Positions 28,162 through 37,189 are shown, numbered from the stretch's first letter. The stretch: 64,000 bases of DNA from Rhodococcus sp. B50 (GCF_013602415.1 NZ_WPAG02000002.1:558001-622000), one strand, 5' to 3'. Translations and numbers: made by a program. Notes: generated by a model not told the origin, from the letters alone.

Positions 28162-28260
28162 CGGTACGGTTCCTCCCCCGTGGACGTGTGGATGCGCGGC
28201 GCGCAGATGCTGGCGAACGAGGACAGTTTAGTGGAGAGGTGGAGCGCGTTGCGCCGGGTA

Positions 28261-29802
28261 TCACCGCGTGCGCGGAACACCGAGCCGTTCGGCGGCGAGC
28301 CTCCCGGACAACAGCACGGTGGGCACGCCGACGCCGGGCACCGTCGCCGAACCTGCGAGCACCACGCCGGGAACGGCCGGGTCGAGGTTGCGTCGCCGGA
28401 AGGGTCCGGTCTGGCGGAAGACGTGCGCGCTCGAGAACGGGCTGCCCGCCTGCATGCCACGGGCGTGCCAGGTCGCGGGTGTGTCGATGTGGTCGACGCG
28501 GAACCCGTTCGTGATCCCGCCGTATCCGCGGCGGTCGAGGACGTCGAGCAGCTCGTTGCGGTAGGGCACCGCGAGTTCCGCCCAGGCGAGTGGGGCGCTG
28601 TCGAGGTTCGGGCACGGTGCCAGCACCGACAGGGGCTCGTGTTCGACGCCCTCGCGGGTGAACCGCAGGCCGGGATCGGACAGTGCGGGCCGGGTGATCA
28701 GCAGTGACGGATCCGACATCAGGCGGCCGCGACCGCGGCTGCGGGTGATCTCGGCGAAGGTGCGGTCCCATGCGGCGCCGAAGTCGATCACGTGGTGATG
28801 TTGTGCCGACCAGCCGCCGGTCACCCCGGTAGGGATGGATCCGTGCAGCACCACCGCCGAGGGTGCGGCCAGCGTGCGCCGGCGCCGCCGGCGCGGCAGC
28901 ACGGCGTCGACGATCGGGGTGTCGGGGGTCAGGACGGCCGCGTCGCACGGGAAGCGGTGCCCGTCGCGGGTGCGGACACCGTCGATCCGGCCGCCGGTGA
29001 TGTCGACCGCGGTCACCTCCCGGCCGAGTTCGAGCCGCCCCCCGGCCTCGACGAACGCCGCGGCCATCGCGCGGGCGACCGACCGCATACCGCCGTCCAC
29101 CGCGTACACACCCATCGAGGTGTCCATGTGGGCGATGGCTCCGTATACCGCCAGAGCCCGTGCCGGAGCGACACCGGCGTACAGCGCCTGGAAGGTGAAG
29201 ACGCGGCGCAGGCGGGGGTCGGTGACCCTGCGGTTCACCTGCGCGCCGAGCCTGCCGAACCCGCCCAGACGGAGCAGGCGCACCAGATCGCGCACGGCGG
29301 CGGGCGACGAGACGAGGTCGAGCGGCGAGTCGAAGTTCGCGTCCATGAAGCGGTCGAACTCCGCCTCGAAGATGTCGGCGAGCCAGGAGCGCAACCGCAG
29401 GTAGCGCCTTGCTTCGTCGGGCCCGCACACCCGGGAGATCTCCGCGACCATGGCATCGGGATCCGAATGCACATCGATCGAGGTGCCGTCGGCGAAGCGT
29501 GCGTGATAGGCGGGGGAGAGTCGCCGGGTGCGGAGCGCCGGGCGGACGGAGTCCCGGTCGGCGCCCACCGAGGCGAGCGCATCGTCGATCAACTCGGGCA
29601 TCGTCAGTACGGTGGCGCCGTTGTCGATCTCGTAGCCCGGCCCGTGATAGCTGCCGACCCGGCCACCGACGTCGTCGGCGCGTTCGAGCACCGTCACGTC
29701 CTTGCCCCCGCCACGCAGGTGCAGAGCCGCCGACAGACCGGCGAGTCCGGCGCCGACCACGACGACCCGGTCGACGCCGGAAACCGTCCGCATCGGTCTC
29801 AC
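28261..29802 (-). CDS. crtI: Phytoene desaturase
   Basis: A 513-residue FAD-dependent desaturase that converts phytoene stepwise to lycopene (or to neurosporene; the number of steps is not readable from sequence). The N-terminal dinucleotide fold is VVVVGAGLAGLSAALHL (about 13-29) with VLERADDVGGRVGSY beyond it. The C-terminal block VPGVVLAGSATVPGVGVPTVLLSGRLAAERL is the bacterial-type desaturase signature. The GTG start overlaps the crtE stop by four bases, so crtE-crtI are translationally coupled. Confidence 0.93.
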   Translation of the reverse strand: MRPMRTVSGVDRVVVVGAGLAGLSAALHLRGGGKDVTVLERADDVGGRVGSYHGPGYEIDNGATVLTMPELIDDALASVGADRDSVRPALRTRRLSPAYHARFADGTSIDVHSDPDAMVAEISRVCGPDEARRYLRLRSWLADIFEAEFDRFMDANFDSPLDLVSSPAAVRDLVRLLRLGGFGRLGAQVNRRVTDPRLRRVFTFQALYAGVAPARALAVYGAIAHMDTSMGVYAVDGGMRSVARAMAAAFVEAGGRLELGREVTAVDITGGRIDGVRTRDGHRFPCDAAVLTPDTPIVDAVLPRRRRRRTLAAPSAVVLHGSIPTGVTGGWSAQHHHVIDFGAAWDRTFAEITRSRGRGRLMSDPSLLITRPALSDPGLRFTREGVEHEPLSVLAPCPNLDSAPLAWAELAVPYRNELLDVLDRRGYGGITNGFRVDHIDTPATWHARGMQAGSPFSSAHVFRQTGPFRRRNLDPAVPGVVLAGSATVPGVGVPTVLLSGRLAAERLGVPRTR

Positions 29803-30893
29803 GCCACCCGTCGGGTCGCTGCGACCGCCGATTCGCGCAGAAGGGCCTTACCCTCCGGCGTGGCGCCGGACGACTCGAGAGCCTCGAATGCACTGTCGGT
29901 CAATGCGGTGATGCGATCCTCGATCCGGGCGACGGCACCGAGGTCGACGAGCACCGAGCGAACCTGCTCCACCTGAGAGTCGGACAGGTCGGTGCCGATC
30001 GAGCCGCGCAGCAGCCGGGCCGCTGCCGGATCGGAGGTATCGGCGGTCTCGAGGGCCAGTGCGTACAGGACCGTCCGCTTACCGGAGCGCAGGTCGTCGC
30101 CCGAGGGCTTTCCGGTGACCTCCGGGTCGCCGAACACCCCGAGCAGGTCGTCGCGCAACTGGAACGCCAGGCCGATGTCGGTGCCGAAGCGGCGGTAGGC
30201 ATCGATCAGGTCGTTATCGGCGCCGGCGAGGGCGGCACCGATATGCAAGGGACGTTCGATCGTGTACGCCGCCGTCTTGAACCGGTTCACCCGCATCGCG
30301 GCCTCCACCGATTCGTCCGCCGCCACCTCGTTGGCGATGTCCAGATACTGCCCGCCGAGCACCTCGGTGCGCATCGCGGCCCAGACCGGCGTCACCCGCG
30401 CGACGGTCTCGGATGCGAGCCCGGCCGAGTGCAGCATGTCGTCGGCCCACACCAGGGCGAGATCGCCGAGCAGGATCGCGACGGATTCGCCGAACTGCTC
30501 TGCCCTGCCGTGCCAGCCCGCCGTCCGATGCTGTTCGGTGAACTCGACGTGCACGGTGGGGAACCCGCGACGCGTGGTGGACGCGTCGATGATGTCGTCG
30601 TGAACGAGCGCTGCGGCCTGCACGAGTTCGAGCGCGGAGCATGCCTGCAGGACGGCCTCTGCGTCCGGACCCGCCGGATCACCCCCGGCACCGAGCCAGC
30701 CCGTCCACGCGAAGCGCGGACGGACCCTCTTGCCACCGCGCAGCACGAACGCTTCGAGTGTGTCGACGGCCGGCCGGTATCCACCACCCACCGAGTCGAT
30801 CAACGCGGAGCGTGAGGTGAAGAACTGCCGGAGGGAGTCCTCCACACGATGGGGGAGCTGCTCGGCAAGCAAATGATCGGCGCCGCTAGACAG
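29799..30893 (-). CDS. crtE: Geranylgeranyl diphosphate synthase (polyprenyl synthetase)
   Basis: A 364-residue E-type prenyltransferase that makes the C20 precursor for CrtB (Rv2173/IdsA2 position). First aspartate-rich motif ALVHDDIIDAS (DDIID at 99-103), second FQLRDDLLGVFGD; KRVRP and GGQYLDI are also present. The start is unusual: there is no ATG/GTG near the family N-terminus, but a strong TCTGGAGG lies seven bases before an in-frame CTG at 30893 (LSSGADHLLAEQ). A TTG at 30872 is the alternative. The frame from 31031 would run into the divergent metF start and is rejected. Confidence 0.85.
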   Translation of the reverse strand: MSSGADHLLAEQLPHRVEDSLRQFFTSRSALIDSVGGGYRPAVDTLEAFVLRGGKRVRPRFAWTGWLGAGGDPAGPDAEAVLQACSALELVQAAALVHDDIIDASTTRRGFPTVHVEFTEQHRTAGWHGRAEQFGESVAILLGDLALVWADDMLHSAGLASETVARVTPVWAAMRTEVLGGQYLDIANEVAADESVEAAMRVNRFKTAAYTIERPLHIGAALAGADNDLIDAYRRFGTDIGLAFQLRDDLLGVFGDPEVTGKPSGDDLRSGKRTVLYALALETADTSDPAAARLLRGSIGTDLSDSQVEQVRSVLVDLGAVARIEDRITALTDSAFEALESSGATPEGKALLRESAVAATRRVA

Positions 30894-31012
30894 GACGAAA
30901 CCTCCAGATCGATGGTGACGGCACCTCGGCAGCGAGTGAAGCCTGGGCGCCGCGACCAGCCTATCTGCACTCTCGGATCGTCGCCGGTAGCGACGGCTCC
31001 AGCGGCGCCACC

Positions 31013-31018
31013 TATGCT
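31013..31018 (+). promoter_or_regulatory. Leaderless-type -10 element of metF
   Basis: TATGCT is followed by exactly six bases (GGACCG) and then GTG at 31025. No Shine-Dalgarno is present. Confidence 0.65.
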
Positions 31019-31024
31019 GGACCG

Positions 31025-32008
31025 GTGACAAGCGACTTCGTCAGGGCAACCGAGGACGGCGGGATTTCTCGGACCCCGTCGATCGTGGACCGTCTCGGGT
31101 CCACGCGTTCGGGCCGCATTCCGTTCTCCGTCGAGTTCTCCCCGCCTCGCGACGCCGAGGCCGAGGGACGACTGTGGCGTGCCGTGCGGACGTTCGAGCG
31201 TCTCGGCCCGGCCTTCGTATCGATGACCTACGGCGCCGGGGGATCCACCCGCGACCGTACGGTCCGGGTCACCGGGCGTCTCGCCGAGGAGACCACCCTC
31301 CTGCCGGTCGCGCATCTCACGGCCGTCGGGCACAGCATCGACGAACTTCGCGCGATGGTCGGAGCGTATGCCGACCGCGGTATCACCAACATCCTGGCCC
31401 TGCGTGGCGATCCGCCGGGCAACCCGCTCGGCGAGTGGGAGAAGCACCCGGAGGGTCTCGAGTACGCCGACGAGCTCGTCCGGTTGGTGCGCGACCTCGG
31501 CGACTTCCACGTCGGCGTCGCGTCCTTCCCGGAAGGGCATCACCGGTCCCCGGATCTCGATCACGACACCCGCTATCTCGTGCAGAAGCTGCGCGCGGGC
31601 GCCGAGTACTCGATCACCCAGATGTTCTTCGACGTCGAGCACTATCTGCGTCTGCGCGACCGGGTCGTGGCGCACGACGCCGAGCAGGGACTGAAGCCGA
31701 TCATCCCCGAGATCATGCCCATCACGTCGCTGCGCTCGGCGCGCCGCAGCCTCGAACTGTCGGGTTCGCAGTTGCCGCCCGTACTCGAGGAGCGCCTGCG
31801 GCGGGCGGCGGGCGACGGTCCCGAGGAGGACCGGGCGGCAGTACGCGAGGTGGGCATCGAGGTCGCGACGGAGATGTGCGAGCGCCTGATCGCCGAGGGT
31901 GCGCCGTGCCTGCACTTCATCACGCTCAACTTCGCCCGCGCGACCGGCGAGGTGCTCACCCGCCTCGGCTACGAACTCGAGGCTCCCGCCGCGGTGCAGC
32001 CGGTCTGA
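31025..32008 (+). CDS. metF: Methylenetetrahydrofolate reductase
   Basis: Reduces 5,10-methylene-THF to 5-methyl-THF for methionine synthesis. The 327-residue TIM-barrel flavoprotein shows FSVEFSPPRD (active-site Glu) near 36, TYGAGGSTRDRT near 68, HLTAVGHS near 97, LALRGDPP near 124, YSITQMFFD near 200, and HFITLNFARA near the C-terminus. It is the only forward gene within the carotenoid/mannolipid block, divergent from crtE and convergent with cruG, with 17 bases to the latter's stop. A folate role links it to no neighbour. Confidence 0.93.
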   Translation: MTSDFVRATEDGGISRTPSIVDRLGSTRSGRIPFSVEFSPPRDAEAEGRLWRAVRTFERLGPAFVSMTYGAGGSTRDRTVRVTGRLAEETTLLPVAHLTAVGHSIDELRAMVGAYADRGITNILALRGDPPGNPLGEWEKHPEGLEYADELVRLVRDLGDFHVGVASFPEGHHRSPDLDHDTRYLVQKLRAGAEYSITQMFFDVEHYLRLRDRVVAHDAEQGLKPIIPEIMPITSLRSARRSLELSGSQLPPVLEERLRRAAGDGPEEDRAAVREVGIEVATEMCERLIAEGAPCLHFITLNFARATGEVLTRLGYELEAPAAVQPV

Positions 32009-32025
32009 GCCCGTCACGGCTCCGG

Positions 32026-33246
32026 TCAGGGCAGGATGCGTGCCTTCCACGACGCGCGTCCGCTGCGCCGTGCCCGGATCGACGACGCCGTGAGCGCGCC
32101 GAAGGCCAGGACCGATGCCGGGTGGGCCGCGGCGTCCAGTAGATCGCCGGCGACACGGTCGGGGGTCTCCGGGTGCCGGCGGCCTCCCCGTTCGGTCGTT
32201 CGCGCGAGCAGCCGCGACAGCATTCCCGCGGCGGCTCCGGTCACGCCCCAGCGTCGCGTCCGCCCGTCTCCGAGCAGGGCTGCGGCCGGGGGAACGAGGT
32301 AGGCGACGAGATACAGCGCCACCACCGCGGCCGCCCCGGCAGGAGAGCCGAACGCCGACCACAGCCAGCGCGTGTAGCCGCCGACCAGCGGGCGGGGTCC
32401 GTCGTACATCCGGCACGACGCGAATCGGCCCGCGGCCGCGACCGTGGTGCGCTCTCCGGTGCGGCGTAGGGCCCGGGCGAGATCGAGATCTTCCGTGGGA
32501 CTCGCCGCGACCTCCGCGTGCCCACCGATGGCGGCGTAGGCCCGGGCGTCGAAGACGAGGAACTGTCCGCACGCGACCGCCATCGACGGCCGGCGGGTGC
32601 GGTGCGAGAGCGCGACCGGCAGCAGCGAGAACCACGACCAGAACAGCAGGGGTTGCACGAGCCGCTCGAGTGCCGATCCGGTCCGCTGAAACGGGAACGG
32701 GGAGACGAGCGCGGCATCCTGGCGGCGCAGCAGCGTGACGGCGCCGGCGAGCGCATCGGGTGCGAGCCGGACGTCGGCGTCGATGAATACGACGACTCCC
32801 TCGTCCACCGCCGAGCCGGCGCGGGCCACCGCCGCGGCGCATGCGGCGGCTTTCCCGGTCCACCCGGCGGCAGGCGGGTCCGTCGACCGCACGACGGTGA
32901 TGCGCTCGTCCCCTCCGGCGGCAGCCGCGGCAAGGTCGGCGGTGCCGTCGGACGAGTCGTCGTCGAAGACGATCACGTGCAGGACGCGCAGTCCTCGCTG
33001 TGCCCGCAGGTCGGAAACGATCGCACCGATGCGCGGGGCCTCGTCACGGGCGGGGACGACCACGGTGACCTGCTCGTCGACGACCGGGCCGGGCGCGAGA
33101 CGGGGGAGCATGAAGCGGTTCGCGACGGCGACCACCGCGCCGTAGGAGGCAACGAGAGCGCCACCGGTGACGAGCCGCTCCCACGGGGTGGGACTCGGAT
33201 CGCGCGACAGGCCGGTCAGGACCGCGTCCCGCTCGTCGCAGACCAC
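32026..33246 (-). CDS. GT2 glycosyltransferase, probable carotenoid glycosyltransferase (CruG-like)
   Basis: A 406-residue membrane-associated family 2 glycosyltransferase. The GT-A core is visible: VTVVVPARDEAPRIG near 60, FDDDSSDGTADL, the metal-site DxD in VVFIDADVRL (about 155), and EDLDLARALRRTGERT. One N-terminal and two or more C-terminal hydrophobic segments (VVALYLVAYLVPPAAALL) anchor it. It ends an operon with crtO and cruF; the CruF/CruG pairing in cyanobacteria suggests it glycosylates the hydroxyl that CruF makes. The start at 33246 overlaps lppM by 31 bases and is not certain. The carotenoid substrate is inferred from context. Confidence 0.72.
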   Translation of the reverse strand: MVCDERDAVLTGLSRDPSPTPWERLVTGGALVASYGAVVAVANRFMLPRLAPGPVVDEQVTVVVPARDEAPRIGAIVSDLRAQRGLRVLHVIVFDDDSSDGTADLAAAAAGGDERITVVRSTDPPAAGWTGKAAACAAAVARAGSAVDEGVVVFIDADVRLAPDALAGAVTLLRRQDAALVSPFPFQRTGSALERLVQPLLFWSWFSLLPVALSHRTRRPSMAVACGQFLVFDARAYAAIGGHAEVAASPTEDLDLARALRRTGERTTVAAAGRFASCRMYDGPRPLVGGYTRWLWSAFGSPAGAAAVVALYLVAYLVPPAAALLGDGRTRRWGVTGAAAGMLSRLLARTTERGGRRHPETPDRVAGDLLDAAAHPASVLAFGALTASSIRARRSGRASWKARILP

Positions 33247-33938
33247 TGCGGCGCCGGATTACGGGTGAACCAGGCGGCGCCCGCGATGATCAGCGTGACC
33301 CCGAAGGCGGCTCCGGCCATGATCCCGGCCCAGCCCGCGAAACCGCGCGTGTTGGGATCCGCGTAGCGCACCTCCGCCCGCAGGCTGCTCACCTCACCGG
33401 CCGGGAGCTTCCAGGTCACGATCGAATCCGACTCGCGGGTGCCGTTGGTGGTCGCCACCCGGGCCGGGAACGCGATGGTGAACTGCACGTCCGTGCCCTG
33501 GGACGGGGCGGACTCGAGGTCCACACGTCCGTTCAGCGCGACGAGGTCGCCGGAACGCTGCAGGTTGAGCTGGAACATGCCCGCGCTCTGATCGGACATC
33601 GTCGTGAGCTGCTGGACGTCGCCGAAGGTGAGGTCGTTGAAGAAGACCTGGCTCCCCACATAGCCGTCCTGCGAATACTCCTGCACCCGCACCTTCCCGG
33701 CCAGTGCCGAGGGGGCGGTGAGCTCGGGGCCGGGATCGTTCTCGTCGGCGGGAATGGTCGCGGCGACGATCTGCCCCGACACGCGGTCGTCGGAGGAGAT
33801 CCCCATCGTCGCCTGCACGCGCAGGCAGCCGGTGAGGAGCGGAACGGCGAGGAGCACGAGCCCCACGACCGCGACGACACGACGGCGGGCGGACACGGTG
33901 GACGACTGCACGGAGAACATGGTGCCAGGCACGGTCAT
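33216..33938 (-). CDS. lppM: LppM-family lipoprotein
   Basis: A 240-residue exported lipoprotein (Rv2171). The lipobox LLTGC sits after a hydrophobic signal (VVAVVGLVLLAVPLLTGC, about 20-37), so Cys37 would be lipidated. A beta-rich domain follows (about 40-190), then a C-terminal helix GWAGIMAGAAFGVTLIIAGAAWF. LppM in M. tuberculosis is linked to lipid-binding and mannolipid surface traits. The ATG at 33938 overlaps the cruF stop (ATGA); an internal ATG at 33920 is possible. It sits between two carotenoid genes, so the insert surrounds, but does not remove, the ancestral neighbour. Confidence 0.88.
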   Translation of the reverse strand: MTVPGTMFSVQSSTVSARRRVVAVVGLVLLAVPLLTGCLRVQATMGISSDDRVSGQIVAATIPADENDPGPELTAPSALAGKVRVQEYSQDGYVGSQVFFNDLTFGDVQQLTTMSDQSAGMFQLNLQRSGDLVALNGRVDLESAPSQGTDVQFTIAFPARVATTNGTRESDSIVTWKLPAGEVSSLRAEVRYADPNTRGFAGWAGIMAGAAFGVTLIIAGAAWFTRNPAPQWSATSGTRS

Positions 33939-34813
33939 CCTCGTCGGTTCTTCGGGTCGCGCGCGGCGAGTCGTGCCTCGTCCCGTTCCGGGACGGATCC
34001 GCTCTCGCCGCGCGCACGGGCGAGCGAGACCAGCAGGGGAACGCCCAGCACACCCATGACGATCAGCCCGTACACGGCCGAATAGCGGAATTCGGGGGCA
34101 TGGAGGAAGACACTGTGGGCGAGGGCCGAACCGAGCCACGTCCACAGGAACAAGGCGATCGGCACACCGTCGTGCCGGGGCGTATCGGCGCGGTCCGAAC
34201 GGGAGTCGACGAGCACGAGTACGGTCGCCATGATCGCGGCGACGAGGAGCCAGCCCGCATAGTTGGTGAGCGGGATGTGCTCGACCCCGGGCAGGCCACC
34301 GCCGTTGCACCACGACCAGTGACCGTCCGCGACCATCTGGGGATCGAGATAGAGATCCCATCCGAGCATGCCGACAGTGACCGCCGCGACCCGGCCGGGA
34401 CCGTTGCGGACGAGGCGCGAGGCCACACACCACACGGGGTACAGGCCCGCCGACCATGCCAGCGGCACCACGAGCGGGACGTCGAAGGCCGCCGGCCCGA
34501 GCCGATCGGTGACGTAGCTGTAGCAGCCGTAGGGATAGCCGGTCATCGTGCCGACCACCTCGGACAGATATCCGATACCGGCCGAGCTCACGAACAGGAC
34601 GACGGCGAAGGTGAGACCGCGGTTCAGCGCTGCGTGGATGAGGCAGGCGACGGTGAGCAGTGCGACGACCGCGACGGTCGCGGCGTCTCGGGCGTCACCT
34701 TCGGTCAGGGGATAGGCGATCTGGGCGAGGACCGCGGCGACGGCCGGGACGACGGGAAGGATCGTCCGCCACCGGGTCGGGTGGGCCGCGGCCGGCACGT
34801 AGGTCTCGGTCAT
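33935..34813 (-). CDS. cruF: Carotenoid 1',2'-hydratase-like membrane protein (CruF family)
   Basis: A 292-residue protein with about seven hydrophobic helices, of the carotenoid-biosynthesis family that includes cyanobacterial CruF and haloarchaeal bisanhydrobacterioruberin hydratase. Diagnostic blocks are SEVVGTMTGYPYGCYSY near 85 and the acidic/aromatic GWDLYLDPQMVADGHWSW near 155. Members add water to the psi-end of an acyclic or monocyclic carotenoid. The ATG overlaps the crtO stop and the end overlaps lppM, both by four bases. The exact substrate (gamma-carotene type) is inferred. Confidence 0.85.
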   Translation of the reverse strand: MTETYVPAAAHPTRWRTILPVVPAVAAVLAQIAYPLTEGDARDAATVAVVALLTVACLIHAALNRGLTFAVVLFVSSAGIGYLSEVVGTMTGYPYGCYSYVTDRLGPAAFDVPLVVPLAWSAGLYPVWCVASRLVRNGPGRVAAVTVGMLGWDLYLDPQMVADGHWSWCNGGGLPGVEHIPLTNYAGWLLVAAIMATVLVLVDSRSDRADTPRHDGVPIALFLWTWLGSALAHSVFLHAPEFRYSAVYGLIVMGVLGVPLLVSLARARGESGSVPERDEARLAARDPKNRRG

Positions 34814-36405
34814 CGCGACACCCAGCCCTTCACGCGGTCGACGATGCCGCCCTTGGCGTCGGCGAGGGCGACGCGGGCGGCGTTGCGTCCGCTCGCGCCG
34901 GAGACACCGCCGCCGGGATGCGTCGAGGCGCCGGTGAGGTAGAGACCGGGCGCGTCGGGCACCCGATAGCCCGACAGTTCCGGCAGCGGCCGCCACAGGA
35001 ACATCTGGTCCAGGGACATCTCCACGTGCATGACGTTCCCGCCGAGCAGCCCGAGTTCGCTCTCGATGTCCGCGGGGGTCTGTACGTGGCAATGTTCGAC
35101 GCCGGCGGTGAATCCGGGAGATCGCGTCTCCATCTCCGCGAGGATGCGATCGGTTTCCGATCCGGCGATGTCCTCCCAGCGTCGTCCGCCTCGCAGCGCA
35201 TACGGATGCCATTGGGACCACAGCGTGATCTGGTGTTTGCCGGCGGGCGCAATGGTCTGATCGAGTGCCGAGAAGCTCATGGCGAGAACCGCCGGTCGTG
35301 GGGGCAGGTCTCCCGCCATCGCGGCACCGTGCGCCGCCCGCAGGTGGGCGCGGTCGTCGACGAGCAGTTGCAGACCCGATGTGGTCAGCTCCGGTTCGTC
35401 GCACCCGCGGTAGTGCGGCAGCGAGGCGGTGCCCAGCCGCAGGACCATGCCGATGCCCGGGCCGACCCGCATGCTGCGCCGCCAGCCTTCGAGCCGGTCG
35501 CGGTCGTATCCGCCGCGGTCGAGCAGATCCAGCGTGGTGAGGACGTGGCAGCCGGCGACGACCCTTCGCGCCCGCACGGAGCGTCCGGATTCGGTGCGCA
35601 CGGTCCACAGGTCGCCGGAGCGGCTGATCTCCGTGACGGCGTCGCCGCAGGTCACCGTGCCGCCGTCGGAGCGCAGTCGGGACAGCAGTGCCTGGGTGAG
35701 TGCGCCGCTCCCGCCGATCGCGCGGCCCGGGGGGAGGGTGTGCATGAGGGCCGCGAAACCCACCATCGCGGCGGTGCCGGGTTCGGACATGGGCGGTCCG
35801 GACTGCGCACCGAACCAGGCCAGTGCCGCTTTCAGGGGTTCGTCGTCGAAGTACTCGTCGAGCAGGCTGTCGCCGGTGGTGAGGAACCGGCGGGACAGGG
35901 CGCTGCCGCCTTCCCCGGCGTCGAGACCCCAGAACGAGGACAGCAGGTGCCGACCGGTCGGGGGATGGGTGAACGACTTCATCACCGCCGCGCTGCGCGG
36001 GCCCCAGTCCTGCACGAATCGGCGGTACGCGTCGGCCTCCCGGCGCCCGCACGCGGCCTCGACGGACGCGCACGTCCGGTCGAGATCGCGGTGGAACACG
36101 ATGCCCGGACGGTCGGTGCCCTCCGGCGGCGGCGCGTACGCCCACGGGTCGCAGTCGATGTAGCGCAGTCCGTGGGCGGCGAGATCGAGTTCCTCGACGA
36201 TCCCCGAGTGGCGGACCATGATGTGGGCCGAGGAGCCACGGTCGACGGCGTATCCGGGGAAGCGCTCGACGGTGGAGACGGCCCCGCCCGGCACGGTGTC
36301 GCGTTCGAGCACTTCCACCGACCATCCGTCACGGGCGAGATAGCACGCCGAGACCAGGGCGTTGTGACCCGATCCGACTACGACGGCGTCGAGTGTGGGG
36401 TTCAT
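34810..36405 (-). CDS. crtO: Beta-ring carotene ketolase, CrtO type
   Basis: A 531-residue FAD-dependent oxidoreductase related to desaturases. It closely matches my recollection of the R. erythropolis CrtO ketolase (about 532 residues), which adds a 4-keto group to beta-ionone rings. Landmarks: DAVVVGSGHNALVSACYLA at the N-terminal FAD fold, VLERDTVPGGAVSTVERFPG, RGSSAHIMVRHSG, AGCHVLTTLDLL mid-protein, and GLYLTGASTHPGGGVSGASG near the C-terminus. It is one of two desaturase-like genes in the block; the clear CrtI is the other. ATG overlaps the GNAT stop by four bases (ATGA). Confidence 0.87.
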   Translation of the reverse strand: MNPTLDAVVVGSGHNALVSACYLARDGWSVEVLERDTVPGGAVSTVERFPGYAVDRGSSAHIMVRHSGIVEELDLAAHGLRYIDCDPWAYAPPPEGTDRPGIVFHRDLDRTCASVEAACGRREADAYRRFVQDWGPRSAAVMKSFTHPPTGRHLLSSFWGLDAGEGGSALSRRFLTTGDSLLDEYFDDEPLKAALAWFGAQSGPPMSEPGTAAMVGFAALMHTLPPGRAIGGSGALTQALLSRLRSDGGTVTCGDAVTEISRSGDLWTVRTESGRSVRARRVVAGCHVLTTLDLLDRGGYDRDRLEGWRRSMRVGPGIGMVLRLGTASLPHYRGCDEPELTTSGLQLLVDDRAHLRAAHGAAMAGDLPPRPAVLAMSFSALDQTIAPAGKHQITLWSQWHPYALRGGRRWEDIAGSETDRILAEMETRSPGFTAGVEHCHVQTPADIESELGLLGGNVMHVEMSLDQMFLWRPLPELSGYRVPDAPGLYLTGASTHPGGGVSGASGRNAARVALADAKGGIVDRVKGWVSR

Positions 36406-37049
36406 GAGGTACTGCTTCCGTCCGGATCGTCGAGCGTGTGGGGGTGATGCGGAACGAGGTCCGGCCCGAGTGGCAGGCTCCTGCCGAGGACCGCGAACGG
36501 GCGGGCATCGCCGGTGAAGACGAAGCGACGGACGACGTCCTGGAATCCGAACCGACGGTACAGCCGCCAGGCCCGGTTGTCCTCACCCTGTACTTCGGGA
36601 GTCGACAGCAGGACGGTCCCTTCCGTGCGGTCGCGCAGCAGTGCGTACAGGAGCAGTTCCCCGATGCGGCGTCCCTGCATATCGGGACGGACGTGCAGTT
36701 CGGTGAGCTCGAAGTAGTCGGCGAGGACCCGATCGATCTCCTCGGGGGGCCGTCCGGAATGACGCATGCCGGCGCGCACCTGCTGGTTCCACCACTGCCG
36801 GGTATCGCCCCGGTAGCCGTACGCGATGCCGACGATCGTGTCGGGCGCCTCGGGGAGAGCGGCGACGAAGGCCTGCCATCCCGCACGGGCCGAATGCTCG
36901 GACCACATCGGCGCCCGGTGGTACTCCGTGCCGCGGGGATAGCGCATCGCCGCGACGTAGACGGACAGCAGCTCGGGGAGGCGCGCACGGAAATCCGCAG
37001 GGGAGAGTTCGGTGAGGATCGCGGGGTCGTGGCGGGGGTCGGTGGTCAT
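36402..37049 (-). CDS. GNAT-family N-acetyltransferase (Rv2170 type)
   Basis: A 215-residue GNAT protein matching the Rv2170 position, where the mycobacterial protein has been described as a lysine acetyltransferase. The acetyl-CoA pyrophosphate loop is RPDMQGRRIGELLLYALL (about residues 122-139; Q/RxxGxG/A variant), preceded by the strand FELTELHV, and followed by NRAWRLYRRFGF. It heads a five-gene reverse operon GNAT-crtO-cruF-lppM-cruG joined by overlaps. No Shine-Dalgarno is obvious. The target is unknown. Confidence 0.88.
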   Translation of the reverse strand: MTTDPRHDPAILTELSPADFRARLPELLSVYVAAMRYPRGTEYHRAPMWSEHSARAGWQAFVAALPEAPDTIVGIAYGYRGDTRQWWNQQVRAGMRHSGRPPEEIDRVLADYFELTELHVRPDMQGRRIGELLLYALLRDRTEGTVLLSTPEVQGEDNRAWRLYRRFGFQDVVRRFVFTGDARPFAVLGRSLPLGPDLVPHHPHTLDDPDGSSTS

Positions 37050-37131
37050 GCGTGACTCGTTCGGGTGGCTCGCGATGTGTCGGAGGTGCTCGTGTCTCGC
37101 TGATCGTTCGAGATGGCGTAGCCGCTTTCTC

Positions 37132-37162
37132 TTGACGGGTTGTCGGTGGGTCCAGCTATATT
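37132..37162 (+). promoter_or_regulatory. Promoter upstream of the HEPN gene
   Basis: TTGACG (37132-37137) and TATATT (37157-37162) are separated by 19 bases. The -10 is strong and the spacing long. The predicted transcription start, about 37169, falls at the edge of the LexA-type box, which would let LexA block initiation. Confidence 0.5.
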
Positions 37163-37169
37163 GAATACG

Positions 37170-37185
37170 TCGAACGCATGTTCGA
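37170..37185. promoter_or_regulatory. LexA/SOS box
   Basis: TCGAACGCATGTTCGA is a perfect 16-bp match to the Gram-positive/mycobacterial SOS consensus TCGAAC-N4-GTTCGA. It sits at the predicted start of transcription of the HEPN gene and about 120 bases upstream of the divergent GNAT-carotenoid operon, so LexA could control either or both. Confidence 0.78.
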
Positions 37186-37189
37186 CACC

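Noticed and set aside
34810..36405. A second phytoene desaturase
   Set aside because: The sequence agrees far better with recalled Rhodococcus CrtO ketolases, and the neighbouring 28261-29802 gene already supplies a CrtI desaturase.
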